The translations under genes and the position numbers were made by a program. This document shows positions 1-7,239 of a stretch of 16,558 nucleotides of DNA, in pieces. The DNA comes from Alphaproteobacteria bacterium (GTDB lineage Bacteria > Pseudomonadota > Alphaproteobacteria > Rs-D84 > NBLK01). The notes below the pieces were generated by a model, which worked only from the letters and a program-made list of their open reading frames with translations, was not told the DNA's origin and ran no database searches. Every line of letters begins with the position of its first letter. Within the stretch, counting starts at the first letter, position 1. The DNA lies in the NCBI GenBank assembly GCA_016936785.1, contig JAFGXE010000080.1, positions 1-16,558 on the forward strand, written 5' to 3'.

Positions 1-66
1 GTCATTACAAATATTACAAAAATTCCACACAACGGATGTCGTCCTAAAAAAGCACGACGCGTTTAA
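1..66 (+). CDS. rpsK: 30S ribosomal protein S11, C-terminal end (partial)
   Basis: Frame 1 from the first base reads 21 codons ending in IPHNGCRPKKARRV and a TAA stop. This matches the invariant C-terminus of ribosomal protein S11 (family pattern PHNGCRPPKRRRV), which lies in the small-subunit platform near the mRNA exit. The gene begins outside the window. It stops 30 bases before rpoA, the standard rpsK-rpoA-rplQ order of the bacterial alpha operon, so co-transcription with rpoA is expected. Identification rests on the C-terminal motif plus position. Confidence 0.93.
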   Translation, partial: VITNITKIPHNGCRPKKARRV

Positions 67-96
67 TTGCAATAAACTAGATTTAAGGGGGTATCA

Positions 97-1119
97 GTGA
101 TTGATTTGAATTGGAAGAGTCTTATTAAACCTGAGAAAATTGAAGTCGACAACGTGAATGATAGTGCGACATTTGGTCGTGTTGTTATTACACCTCTCGA
201 AAAAGGATTTGGAATGACTTTGGGCGTAGCTTTGCGTCGCGTTCTTCTTTCGTCTTTACAAGGGGCAGCAGTTGTTGGATTTAAAATTCAAGGGGCTATG
301 CATGAATTTACATCTCTTCCCGGGATGAAAGAAGATTTGACTGAATTTGTGCTCAACTTAAAAGATGTTGTTTTGAAGCAACATACTGAAGGTGTTAAAA
401 AAGCACGTTTGAAGGTTTCTGGTGCACAAGTTGTTACAGCAGGCATGATTGAATGCTCTGGGGATGTTGAAATTATCAACAAAGATCTCGTCCTCTGTCA
501 TCTTGATGACAAGGGAGCACTTGATGTTGAGTTTTATATGACAGTTGGAAAAGGCTATTCTGTTGCAAAGCATAATAGAATTGAAGATGCTCCAGTTGGC
601 TTTATTCCAGTGGATGCAATTTTTTCACCGATTCGCAATGTTGCAATTGATGTTGATAATGCGCGTGTTGGACAAAATACAGATCTTGATAAATTGAAAC
701 TTTCAATTACAACAGATGGTTCAATTACAATTGAAAATGCAGTCGCTCTTTCGGCACGTATTCTTATGGATCAATTCTCATCATTTGTGAATTTTGAAGA
801 TCCAGAAGAAAAAGAATCTCTTGAAGAAGAAAATGACGGTTTGCCATTTGATAAAAAATTGTTGAAACGTGTGGAAGAACTTGAGCTTTCTGTGCGTGCA
901 AATAATTGTTTGAAGAATGATGATATTACTTACATCGGTGAGCTTGTTCAAAAAACAGAAAATGATATGCTTAAGACACCAAATTTTGGGCGGAAATCAT
1001 TAAATGAAATTAAAATGCAGCTTGAAAATATGGGACTTTCACTCGGAATGGCAATCGAAGGATGGCCACCAGAGAATCTTGAAGAGCTTGCAAAAAAATA
1101 TGAAGATCCTTATCTATAG
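97..1119 (+). CDS. rpoA: DNA-directed RNA polymerase subunit alpha
   Basis: This is the alpha subunit of RNA polymerase, which dimerises to nucleate core assembly and contacts activators and UP elements through its C-terminal domain. The 340-residue length is normal. The N-terminal domain (about residues 1-235) has the assembly-region motif FGMTLGVALRRVLLSSLQGAAV near residues 38-59. An acidic linker follows at about 236-250 (PEEKESLEEEND). The C-terminal domain (about 255-325) contains ELELSVRANNCLKNDDI and the helix-hairpin GRKSLNEIK. The start is GTG at 97, with AAGGGGG ending 5 bases upstream. The N-terminal sequence after it (IDLNWKSLIKPEKIEV) aligns with the usual alphaproteobacterial start, which is also often GTG. 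It lies between rpsK and rplQ in the alpha operon. Nothing is missing or truncated. Confidence 0.98.
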   Translation: MIDLNWKSLIKPEKIEVDNVNDSATFGRVVITPLEKGFGMTLGVALRRVLLSSLQGAAVVGFKIQGAMHEFTSLPGMKEDLTEFVLNLKDVVLKQHTEGVKKARLKVSGAQVVTAGMIECSGDVEIINKDLVLCHLDDKGALDVEFYMTVGKGYSVAKHNRIEDAPVGFIPVDAIFSPIRNVAIDVDNARVGQNTDLDKLKLSITTDGSITIENAVALSARILMDQFSSFVNFEDPEEKESLEEENDGLPFDKKLLKRVEELELSVRANNCLKNDDITYIGELVQKTENDMLKTPNFGRKSLNEIKMQLENMGLSLGMAIEGWPPENLEELAKKYEDPYL

Positions 1120-1174
1120 GGAATCTTGATTCCTCTGTATCTACGTGACGAAGTGATCAGAGTGTGTTTTATCC

Positions 1175-1191
1175 GTCTCACCCTGTGAGAC
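1175..1191 (+). other. hairpin in the rpoA-rplQ spacer
   Basis: The 94-base spacer between rpoA and rplQ holds a perfect 6-bp stem, GTCTCA/TGAGAC (1175-1180 with 1186-1191), with a five-base loop. It sits 22 bases before the rplQ start. A shorter GGAAT/ATTCC hairpin lies directly after the rpoA stop (1120-1133). No T-run follows either stem, so they are not intrinsic terminators. They could be RNA-processing or translation-control structures for rplQ, but this is inference. Confidence 0.35.
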
Positions 1192-1213
1192 TTAGCAAAG
1201 GGAGAAAAAAGAT

Positions 1214-1762
1214 ATGCGTCATAAAATGAGTGGTCGAAAACTAAACAGAACAGCATCTCATCGCCGTGCGATGTTTTCGAATATGGTTAATGCTTTAATT
1301 GAGCACGAACAAATTAATACAACATTGCCAAAAGCAAAAGATCTTCGGACCTTTGCAGAAAAAATGGTAACTTTGGCAAAAAAAGGAACACTTCCTGCGC
1401 GTCGTCAAGCTTTCGCTTTTTTGCGGAATGACGATACAGTGAAAAAACTCTTTGATGTTCTTGCAAAGCGTTATGAAAAACGTCCGGGTGGTTATACACG
1501 TGTGCTTAAAGCAGGTTTCCGCTATGGTGATATGGCGCCACTTGCGATTATTGAATATGTGGATCGGGATGAAACAGCTAAAGGAGCTTCAGATAAAGAA
1601 CGTGTAAAAGCGATGAAATCTGAAACTGTTGAAGCAAAATCAGATGCTGTGAAAAAAGATAAAACTAAGATTTTTGCTAAAGATATGGAAGTAACAACAA
1701 AAATGTCGTCAAAGACTGTTGCTGCGCCACAGGCACGTAAGACACAGAATAAAGGAAGCTAG
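1214..1762 (+). CDS. rplQ: 50S ribosomal protein L17 with lysine-rich tail
   Basis: Ribosomal protein L17 is part of the large subunit near the peptide exit tunnel. The N-terminal signature MRHKMSGRKLNRTASHRRAM is diagnostic, and RPGGYTRVLKAGFRYGDMAPLAIIEYVD (about residues 91-118) matches the end of the conserved domain. GGGAGA precedes the ATG at about 8 bases. Residues from about 120 to 182 form a lysine/alanine/threonine-rich low-complexity tail, absent from the roughly 127-residue E. coli protein. Alphaproteobacterial L17 proteins often have some C-terminal extension, but this one is long. The gene closes the alpha operon and is followed 14 bases later by tRNA-Arg, which may share the transcript. 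Confidence 0.97.
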   Translation: MRHKMSGRKLNRTASHRRAMFSNMVNALIEHEQINTTLPKAKDLRTFAEKMVTLAKKGTLPARRQAFAFLRNDDTVKKLFDVLAKRYEKRPGGYTRVLKAGFRYGDMAPLAIIEYVDRDETAKGASDKERVKAMKSETVEAKSDAVKKDKTKIFAKDMEVTTKMSSKTVAAPQARKTQNKGS

Positions 1763-1776
1763 GATTTTAAAAAATT

Positions 1777-1853
1777 GTACCCGTAGCTCAATTGGATAGA
1801 GTACCTGACTACGAATCAGGCGGTTGCAGGTTCGACTCCTGCCGGGTACACCA
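1777..1853 (+). tRNA. tRNA-Arg, anticodon ACG, CCA encoded
   Basis: The 77-base cloverleaf has an acceptor stem GTACCCG/CGGGTAC, discriminator A and an encoded CCA at 1851-1853. The D-arm contains AGCTCAATTGGATAGAG. The anticodon stem CCTGA/TCAGG encloses loop CTACGAA with anticodon ACG (inosine-modified in bacteria, reading CGN arginine codons). The T-arm contains GGTTCGACTCC. It lies just after rplQ and ahead of a strong terminator. Confidence 0.97.
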
Positions 1854-1861
1854 TTAAATTC

Positions 1862-1897
1862 AAAGACTTAGAGATTTAATCTAAGTCTTTATTTTTT
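1862..1897 (+). terminator. intrinsic terminator after rplQ / tRNA-Arg
   Basis: A perfect 11-bp stem AAAGACTTAGA / TCTAAGTCTTT (1862-1872 with 1880-1890) has a 7-base loop and is followed by ATTTTTT. It lies 8 bases after the tRNA CCA and should end transcription of the alpha operon and the tRNA. Confidence 0.9.
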
Positions 1898-2147
1898 GTC
1901 TGGGACAATTGAGTCAATAAAACGTTGTGGGGATTGCTGATCTGTTCTGTGAGAAGGACTTAAACGGGTGTTTTTGACCTTCTCATAGTTCTGTCACAGT
2001 TACACATATATTATAGCCAAGAGTATGTAACTTTTTAAGATGAATGACACCAAGATATTTAATTGAGAAGTAATTAAGATAAGAATTGTCTCTGTGTTTG
2101 TAAAATTGTGCCTAGAATCAACAAAACCACCATAAAGGTGGACTAAC
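1898..2147. other. intergenic stretch with a long-loop inverted repeat
   Basis: No gene of normal size is visible between the terminator and the micro-ORF at 2148. The stretch contains an 8-bp inverted repeat TGAGAAGG / CCTTCTCA (1950-1957 and 1978-1985) around a 20-base spacer, not followed by a T-run. It also holds CCACC / GGTGG (2127-2131 and 2137-2141), a small hairpin that would cover the ribosome binding site of the micro-ORF. No copy of the tRNA-Arg 3' end was seen that would mark an integration site. Confidence 0.4.
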
Positions 2148-2213
2148 ATGTTCTTTCGTGATACTTTACGCGCGCACGTGAGAAAATATTCCGTAAACCT
2201 TCTCGAAAAGTAA
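2148..2213 (+). CDS. possible 21-residue basic micro-ORF
   Basis: ATG at 2148 opens a 21-codon frame (starts MFFRDTLRAHVRK, ends NLLEK) closed by TAA at 2211. A near-consensus ribosome binding site, AAAGGTGG (2134-2141), ends 6 bases upstream. The GGTGG of that site can pair with CCACC at 2127-2131, which would hide it in a hairpin, so translation could be conditional. The stop lies 2 bases before the convergent NERD gene end. I do not recognise the peptide and no good promoter is evident upstream. The spacing supports a real small gene, but chance or a gene remnant is equally possible. Confidence 0.33.
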   Translation: MFFRDTLRAHVRKYSVNLLEK

Positions 2214-2215
2214 GA

Positions 2216-2932
2216 CTATTTAAGAATTCTATGTTTTCCCAGGTTATCTTTTATGTTTTTAATATGCTGAAGCTCTACCTCTGAATTGTTTCCATTTGTG
2301 ACTGCATCTCTTAGTACATTAACAATTTCCCTTTTATTGGTGTAATGAGCTGGCTCAAACTCATTAATAGTGTCCAAAACATCTAAAAATCTACTTGATG
2401 TTGTAACGAAAGTTTTATCAGGAATAAAGTTAATATCCTTTAACTCACAATCTCCGTAAAATACTATGACTGAATAGAGGGGTACTTTTTTGAACTGAGG
2501 TAATTGGTTACGTAGAGCCAGCATGTGACCTTTGTTTTGTATGACAGGATTATAAAATTTATGTTTTTCTCTTCCATATGCCAGAACTTGTGTCCATTGA
2601 CTATGTCTGCCGTGTCCAAAAATCCAACCACTATAATCCTTAACTTCTATAACAATAATTCCAACTTTAGTTGCAACAACTAGATCGATTTGTGAAAATT
2701 GTCCATTTGATTTTTTGACATATAAATCATGAAAAATTGCCCCTGCGGGTATTCCATGGTTTAAAAGTTCAAGTATTGAGTCTTGTTCGGATTCAGTTCC
2801 CCTGTTTAATTGGGTTACTGTTTTCAATAATTCTTCTCTTTTCTTTTTTAACTCTTGTCTCCGCTTGCTTTTTTCATATTCAAATAAAATAAATATAAGC
2901 AATGTGATAAAGATGAGAGCAAGGTTTTCCAT
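2216..2932 (-). CDS. NERD-domain nuclease-related membrane protein
   Basis: This 238-residue protein has an N-terminal hydrophobic anchor (about residues 3-18), a charged coiled-coil-like segment (20-45) and a NERD domain (about 60-165). NERD is a nuclease-related domain of the PD-(D/E)xK superfamily. The expected residues are visible: D83 in QIDLVV, then E96-V-K98 in IVIEVKDY, and the family-typical NPVIQNKGH at 128-136. The cellular role of NERD proteins is not established, and DNA or RNA cleavage is inferred from the fold. It stands alone on the minus strand between tRNA-Arg and the pheT cluster, with sparse flanks, which is typical of an accessory gene. No ribosome binding site precedes the ATG. 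A strong promoter ends 6 bases from it (see 2939-2967), so a leaderless mRNA is likely. Confidence 0.85.
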   Translation of the reverse strand: MENLALIFITLLIFILFEYEKSKRRQELKKKREELLKTVTQLNRGTESEQDSILELLNHGIPAGAIFHDLYVKKSNGQFSQIDLVVATKVGIIVIEVKDYSGWIFGHGRHSQWTQVLAYGREKHKFYNPVIQNKGHMLALRNQLPQFKKVPLYSVIVFYGDCELKDINFIPDKTFVTTSSRFLDVLDTINEFEPAHYTNKREIVNVLRDAVTNGNNSEVELQHIKNIKDNLGKHRILK

Positions 2933-2938
2933 AGTCAG

Positions 2939-2967
2939 ATTATAAGCATAAAAAATGTGTAGTTCAA
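2939..2967 (-). promoter_or_regulatory. sigma70-type promoter of the NERD gene, placed for a leaderless mRNA
   Basis: Read on the minus strand, TTGAAC (2967-2962) and TATAAT (2944-2939) are separated by exactly 17 bases. The -10 box lies 6 bases before the ATG at 2932. The usual start about 7 bases after the -10 box would therefore be the A of the ATG itself. The consensus match is seen; use in vivo is inferred. Confidence 0.7.
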
Positions 2968-3213
2968 CTATAATAGGTTTGTCACATTAGCCCACGCTCT
3001 AAGGGAACGAGATTGCTATAAAACATAATCAAAAGATTTATTTATATTTTTAAACACAGAAGATGTTTAGAGGGTTTTCTAGATGGGGCTGGAATAGTGC
3101 CCCTTAATTTTTCGCAACGGAAATCAAAAGATGTTTAAGAGGTTTTGTGCCTTAGAATCAAACATACCGCAATCATGTATTCTTGAGGGATCATATTTTT
3201 ACGGTACATTTTT
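2968..3213. other. intergenic region with short direct repeats and a hairpin
   Basis: No convincing gene is seen. Two related segments occur in direct orientation, GAAGATGTTTAGAGGGTTTT (3059-3078) and AAAGATGTTTAAGAGGTTTT (3127-3146). Both resemble the GAAGATGTATTGAGTGTTTA part of the repeat family at 12823-16490, so they may be very decayed copies. GGGGC/GCCCC (3085-3089 with 3099-3103) forms a small hairpin followed on the plus strand by TTAATTTTT. It could act as a weak terminator. Confidence 0.3.
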
Positions 3214-3528
3214 TTAATTCAATGTTTCGAGAGTTTGGTTGTTCACGCGGACGCGGGCGAACATGTCTTCTAAAGATGTTTCTGCGTACAGGATAAATTT
3301 TTCCTGATCTTCTTTTGATGCGCCTGCCAGTTCTAAGTTTTGTATTTCATCAAGGCAGGAGTATTTTACAGCCTTAATGAGACTGGGATCACGCGCGAGC
3401 AAAAATAATGATGAACGCATGACAAGACTTTTGAGTACAAGCATTTCTGCCTGAATTTTGAGCGCAAGGTCTTTCTTTTCACTTTTTGTGTTTTTAAGTG
3501 ACCCTAGAATTCTTTTAAGAAATTTCAT
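3214..3528 (-). CDS. small hypothetical protein downstream of pheT
   Basis: This 104-residue protein is not recognised. It starts MKFLKRILGSLKN, a basic amphipathic N-terminus. The rest looks largely alpha-helical, with leucine-rich segments (about residues 21-47) and an acidic C-terminal half, and no transmembrane segment or known motif. AAAGGA lies about 7 bases before the ATG, so the start is well supported. It begins 46 bases after the pheT stop on the same strand with no terminator between them. It is therefore probably the last gene of the pheST transcript. A function in translation cannot be inferred from position alone. Confidence 0.72.
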   Translation of the reverse strand: MKFLKRILGSLKNTKSEKKDLALKIQAEMLVLKSLVMRSSLFLLARDPSLIKAVKYSCLDEIQNLELAGASKEDQEKFILYAETSLEDMFARVRVNNQTLETLN

Positions 3529-3574
3529 TTTTTATCCTTTGTTCCTTCTAAGGTAGAGAAAGATAGGGAAGCTT

Positions 3575-5959
3575 TCAAGACCCATCTCGAACTTTTCCGC
3601 CAACTGTTGTCACAATATTGATGATTTCTTTTTGAATCTGTGAAAGCTCTTCATCTGTGAAGGTTGTTTTCTTTGGCTCAAGCACAACCGTTAAGCTGAT
3701 TGATTTATAATCATCTTCAATTCCTTTGCCTGCGTAGACATCAAAAAGAAAGACATTTTGAATAACAGGTGAAACTTTACGAATGACTTTTAAAACTTTC
3801 TCTGCTTCAAGTTCTTTTGGTACAAGGAATGAAAAATCACGTCGCACCGTTTGAAGATTTGTAAAAGTTGTGGCATTCTTTGCGGTTGATTTCTTTTTCT
3901 TCAATGGAATACGATCAAGGTAAATTTGACCAAAAACCGCTCGCGTTTTAATGTTATTTTCTTTTAAAAGAAGAGGATGGAATTCACCAAAAGAACCAAT
4001 CTCTATGTTTCCGAGTTTGAGCACTCCCCAACGATGTGGATGAAATCCTCTTGCAGACTCAAGTGATTCAATTTTGACTTTTTCTGCAAGTCCCCACTGA
4101 TCAAGCACCCGCATTAAGGTCGATTTTACATCGTAGACTGTGCATTCTTTTTCTGAATGATCCCAAGATTTTTCATGAGATTGTCCCGTGAGAACAAAAC
4201 CGAGAACATCCTCTTGATCCATTGGTTTGTCGCTCCAGAAAACAGGGCCAACTTCAAAAATTTGGAGATTCTTTTCTCCGCGCGCATGATTATTCTTTAT
4301 CATCGGAATGAAAGAAGACAGGAGGCTTGTGCGCAAAACATCATGCTCAGGTGTGATGGGATTTGCAATTTTCAGTGATGAATTATGCCATCCGATTTGA
4401 TCTTCAGTTTTTGAATAAACAAAAGACCAGCTGACTGTTTCATGATAACCCATGCTTGCCATTAAACGTTTTGTCTGGAAAATACGCGTTTGTTTTGGTG
4501 TGAGAACAGGACGGACAAAGGGTTCTATCGAGAGCGCTTCTGGTTGAACTTTATCATATCCGTAGAGACGAATCAGTTCTTCTGTAATGTCATGCGGATA
4601 TACAATATCTGCCCGGAACGTAGGCGCTATGATTGTGAGGACAGTGCCGTTTTCTGAAACAGTGCATCCAATCTTTTGGAGAATGGAAATTGCGATTCCG
4701 ACCGGTATTTCGATCCCAATCTTCTTTTTGAACTGTGCGAGATCATAGTCAATTTTACGTGTATCTTCTGGGATTTTCCCAACGGAAATAATACTTGATG
4801 GGTGTCCACCACAGTACTCAAGAATTTGACCTGCGAGTTTGTTCAAAGCAGGTTCACAACTTTGTGGATCAACACTGCGTTCAAAACGATATTTTGAGTC
4901 TGAGTCAATTTTGAGTTTGCGGGAAATCTGCATAATTTGGATTGGGTCAAGGACTTCGGCAATGAGTAAAATATTTTTTGTGTTTTCGTCACATCCAGAT
5001 TCTTTCGCGCCCATAATTCCAGAAAGAAGGGCAACATGTTTCTTATCTGCGACAACAGTTTCATCTCCTGAGAGGGTGTATTCTTTGTTGTCTGCAATGG
5101 CTGTAAATTTCTCCCCTTTCTTTGCGAGACGAATGGTGAGATCACCTGAGAGTTTGTCTGCATCAAATGCATGTGTAGGACGTCCCCAATCCATCAGCAT
5201 ATAATTTGTGATATCAATTAAAAAAGATTTCGGTTTTATGTCAATTGCAGAAAGGCGTTGTTTGAGCCAATCGGGGCTTTCTTTATTTTGAACGTCTTGA
5301 AGGTAAATTGCAAAAAAGGCTGGGCATGCCGTGTCTTTTTCAAGAGAAATTTTAATCGGACAAGGAACTGTTCCTTTAACTGGGAGAATTGTGTCTTCTT
5401 GGAATGCCCCCGCGTCTGCTGCGGCAAGGTCACGTGCGATCCCTTTGACCCCGAGATAATCGCCACGATTAGAAGTGACTTCTGCGTCAAAGAAAACAGG
5501 CGCACGAAGAACTTCTGAGGCGGAAATACCGATTGGTGTATTCGCCGGTAAATCAATAATACCATCGTGGTCTTCGCCTAATCCAAGTTCACGCATCGAG
5601 CACATCATGCCTTGACTCGCGACACCACGTATTGTTGCACCTTTGAGTTTTTCACCGAAAGCAGGAATGAAATCGCCCTCGCGTGCAAGAATGCCAATGA
5701 GATCTTTGCGTGCATTTGGTGCGCCACAAACAACATCATATGTTTCTTTTCCCGTAGAGACTTTTAAGACCTGAAGTTTATCTGCATTTGGATGCGGTTT
5801 TGCTTCAAGTACTTTTGCGGTAATGAGCGGTTTAATTCCAGAGGCTTTATCTTCAAGCTCTTCTACTTCAAGACCGATCACATCAAGTGTGTTCGCAATT
5901 TCTTGAGGTGATTTATCTGTTTTTAGATAATCCTGAATCCAATCGAGTGTAAATTTCAT
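3575..5959 (-). CDS. pheT: phenylalanine--tRNA ligase beta subunit
   Basis: This is the beta subunit of the alpha2-beta2 PheRS, which binds tRNA-Phe and edits mischarged Tyr-tRNA(Phe). The chosen ATG at 5959 (MKFTLDWIQDYLKT) has AAGGAAG 6 bases upstream. An in-frame ATG 18 bases earlier lacks such a site and would contain it. The protein is 794 residues, normal for bacteria. The EMAP/OB tRNA-binding domain spans about residues 38-150 (PHPNADKLQVLKV, CGAPNAR). The B3/B4 editing region follows at about 210-370 (WGRPTHAFDADKL). The B5 domain ends with RADIVYPHDITEELIRLYGYD near 450-470. The FDX-ACB anticodon-binding domain occupies the last 95 or so residues (RRDFSFLVP, then GGKVRD). It is co-oriented with pheS, separated by a 176-base spacer that contains a palindrome. 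Confidence 0.98.
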   Translation of the reverse strand: MKFTLDWIQDYLKTDKSPQEIANTLDVIGLEVEELEDKASGIKPLITAKVLEAKPHPNADKLQVLKVSTGKETYDVVCGAPNARKDLIGILAREGDFIPAFGEKLKGATIRGVASQGMMCSMRELGLGEDHDGIIDLPANTPIGISASEVLRAPVFFDAEVTSNRGDYLGVKGIARDLAAADAGAFQEDTILPVKGTVPCPIKISLEKDTACPAFFAIYLQDVQNKESPDWLKQRLSAIDIKPKSFLIDITNYMLMDWGRPTHAFDADKLSGDLTIRLAKKGEKFTAIADNKEYTLSGDETVVADKKHVALLSGIMGAKESGCDENTKNILLIAEVLDPIQIMQISRKLKIDSDSKYRFERSVDPQSCEPALNKLAGQILEYCGGHPSSIISVGKIPEDTRKIDYDLAQFKKKIGIEIPVGIAISILQKIGCTVSENGTVLTIIAPTFRADIVYPHDITEELIRLYGYDKVQPEALSIEPFVRPVLTPKQTRIFQTKRLMASMGYHETVSWSFVYSKTEDQIGWHNSSLKIANPITPEHDVLRTSLLSSFIPMIKNNHARGEKNLQIFEVGPVFWSDKPMDQEDVLGFVLTGQSHEKSWDHSEKECTVYDVKSTLMRVLDQWGLAEKVKIESLESARGFHPHRWGVLKLGNIEIGSFGEFHPLLLKENNIKTRAVFGQIYLDRIPLKKKKSTAKNATTFTNLQTVRRDFSFLVPKELEAEKVLKVIRKVSPVIQNVFLFDVYAGKGIEDDYKSISLTVVLEPKKTTFTDEELSQIQKEIINIVTTVGGKVRDGS

Positions 5960-6016
5960 TCTACTTCCTTTATTCATCGAGGGAAATTGATTCTATCAGA
6001 ATAAATTTTCATTTCG

Positions 6017-6051
6017 CATCCATTTGCCGTATTCGAATACGCCTGCGGATG
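6017..6051. repeat. palindromic element between pheS and pheT
   Basis: The spacer contains a perfect 14-bp palindrome CGTATTCGAATACG (6028-6041). It is flanked by CATCC (6017-6021) and GGATG (6047-6051), giving a two-part inverted repeat with a small asymmetric internal loop. No T-run follows on either strand, so it is not a terminator. Possible roles are an RNA-processing or stability element in the pheST mRNA, a protein-binding site, or a mobile palindromic element. The minus strand is open across it (see findings). Confidence 0.6.
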
Positions 6052-6135
6052 GTAATAAAAATTTCTCCTTGATATAACCACTCACTCCGTTCATTTCAAT
6101 TTCTTTGTAATCGAAATATTGTTTTAAATTTTTTT

Positions 6136-7182
6136 CTAACTCAAGCCTTCTGCATGGTTTGGGGTTTCGTTCGCAGGGAAGCCGTAGTGTTTCAAAAAGC
6201 GGATATCGCCCTCGAAAAGTTTGCGCATGTCTGAGATGCCATATTTCGCCATAATAAGTCGTTCAATGCCGATTCCAAAGGCAAATCCTTGGTATTTTTC
6301 AGGGTCAATGCCACAGTTTTTTAAGACATTTGGATGCACCATGCCACAGCAATAAATTTCAGTCCATTTGTTACCATCTTTTCCAATTTTCCAAACGCCA
6401 TTTTCTTCTTTATACCTCACATCAATTTCAAACGAGGGTTCTGTAAATGGAAAGAAGTGTTGTCGGACACGCACAGGCGCATTATCTGCTTCAAAGAACG
6501 ATTTTAAGAAATTTGTCGTCACAGAAAAAAGGTTGGCGAGAGTGATGTTTTCTCCAACAAGAAGTCCTTCACACTGATGAAACATTGGGACATGTGTTGC
6601 ATCGAGATCATATCGATAAGCACGTCCTGGTGCAAAAATTTTCACAGGGGCGCCGTCTTTTATCATCTTGCGAATCTGAACAGTTGAGGTTTCTGTGCGG
6701 AGCATGTTTTCACTGTCTGCTAAGTAAAAACTCGCATTCCGTTCGCGGGCAGGGTGATGTGCTGGGATATTTAGGGCATCGAAATTATGAAAAACGTCTT
6801 CAATATCCGGCCCTTCTGCGAGTTCAAATCCGAGTTTTGCAAAGATCGTTGAAATTTCCATAATCACATGCGTCAAAGGGTGGAGTGATCCTGTCGAAAT
6901 TCCTTGATTCACAGGAAGGGTCAAATCGAGTTTTTCACTTGCGAGTTTCTTATTGATTTCTGCAAGTTCAAGTGTTTGCTTTTTCGAATCTAGTGCGTTT
7001 TCAAGCGCTTGTTTTTGGATATTTAATTCTTGCCCCACTTTTTTGCGTTCTTCTGGATCGAGACTTCCAAGGGATTTCATTTGTTCGGTTAAAACCCCCT
7101 TTTTCCCGAGAAGCTCAATACGCAACGATTCGAGTGCCTCTGTCGTTTTCGCTTGTGAAATTTTTTCAAGATAGTGTTGCAT
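6136..7182 (-). CDS. pheS: phenylalanine--tRNA ligase alpha subunit
   Basis: This is the catalytic alpha subunit of PheRS, a class II synthetase that charges tRNA-Phe. The 348 residues are in the normal range. An N-terminal coiled coil spans about residues 1-85. Motif 1 lies around HPLTHVIMEISTIFAKLGFELAEGPDIE (about 101-128), motif 2 is GRAYRYDLDATHVPMFHQCEGL (about 187-208), and motif 3 is FAFGIGIERLIMAKYGI (about 302-318). Between DVRYKEENGV and CCGMVHPNVL there is an extra segment of about 10 residues (KIGKDGNKW) compared with E. coli. Alphaproteobacterial PheS proteins typically carry a similar KIG-containing insertion. AAAGGA lies about 10 bases before the ATG. The gene follows the GNAT gene after 57 bases on the same strand. 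Confidence 0.98.
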   Translation of the reverse strand: MQHYLEKISQAKTTEALESLRIELLGKKGVLTEQMKSLGSLDPEERKKVGQELNIQKQALENALDSKKQTLELAEINKKLASEKLDLTLPVNQGISTGSLHPLTHVIMEISTIFAKLGFELAEGPDIEDVFHNFDALNIPAHHPARERNASFYLADSENMLRTETSTVQIRKMIKDGAPVKIFAPGRAYRYDLDATHVPMFHQCEGLLVGENITLANLFSVTTNFLKSFFEADNAPVRVRQHFFPFTEPSFEIDVRYKEENGVWKIGKDGNKWTEIYCCGMVHPNVLKNCGIDPEKYQGFAFGIGIERLIMAKYGISDMRKLFEGDIRFLKHYGFPANETPNHAEGLS

Positions 7183-7239
7183 TATTTTTGTCCTTTAACG
7201 TCATTTCTTCATGATGCCATGTTTGATGTCTGATGACAA

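Noticed and set aside
3132..3208. 25-codon minus-strand frame after the 104-residue gene (starts MYRKNMIPQEY)
   Set aside because: No ribosome binding site, no promoter of its own and low-complexity surroundings; chance is the simplest explanation.
1777..3213. Genomic island integrated at the tRNA-Arg 3' end
   Set aside because: No integrase gene and no repeated copy of the tRNA 3' end were found in the flanking sequence, so the NERD gene is treated only as an accessory gene.
4839..5204. 121-codon plus-strand frame opposite pheT
   Set aside because: It lies entirely antisense to the conserved pheT coding sequence, lacks a ribosome binding site and resembles no protein. The same holds for the other antisense frames over pheT, pheS, smpB and tolA.
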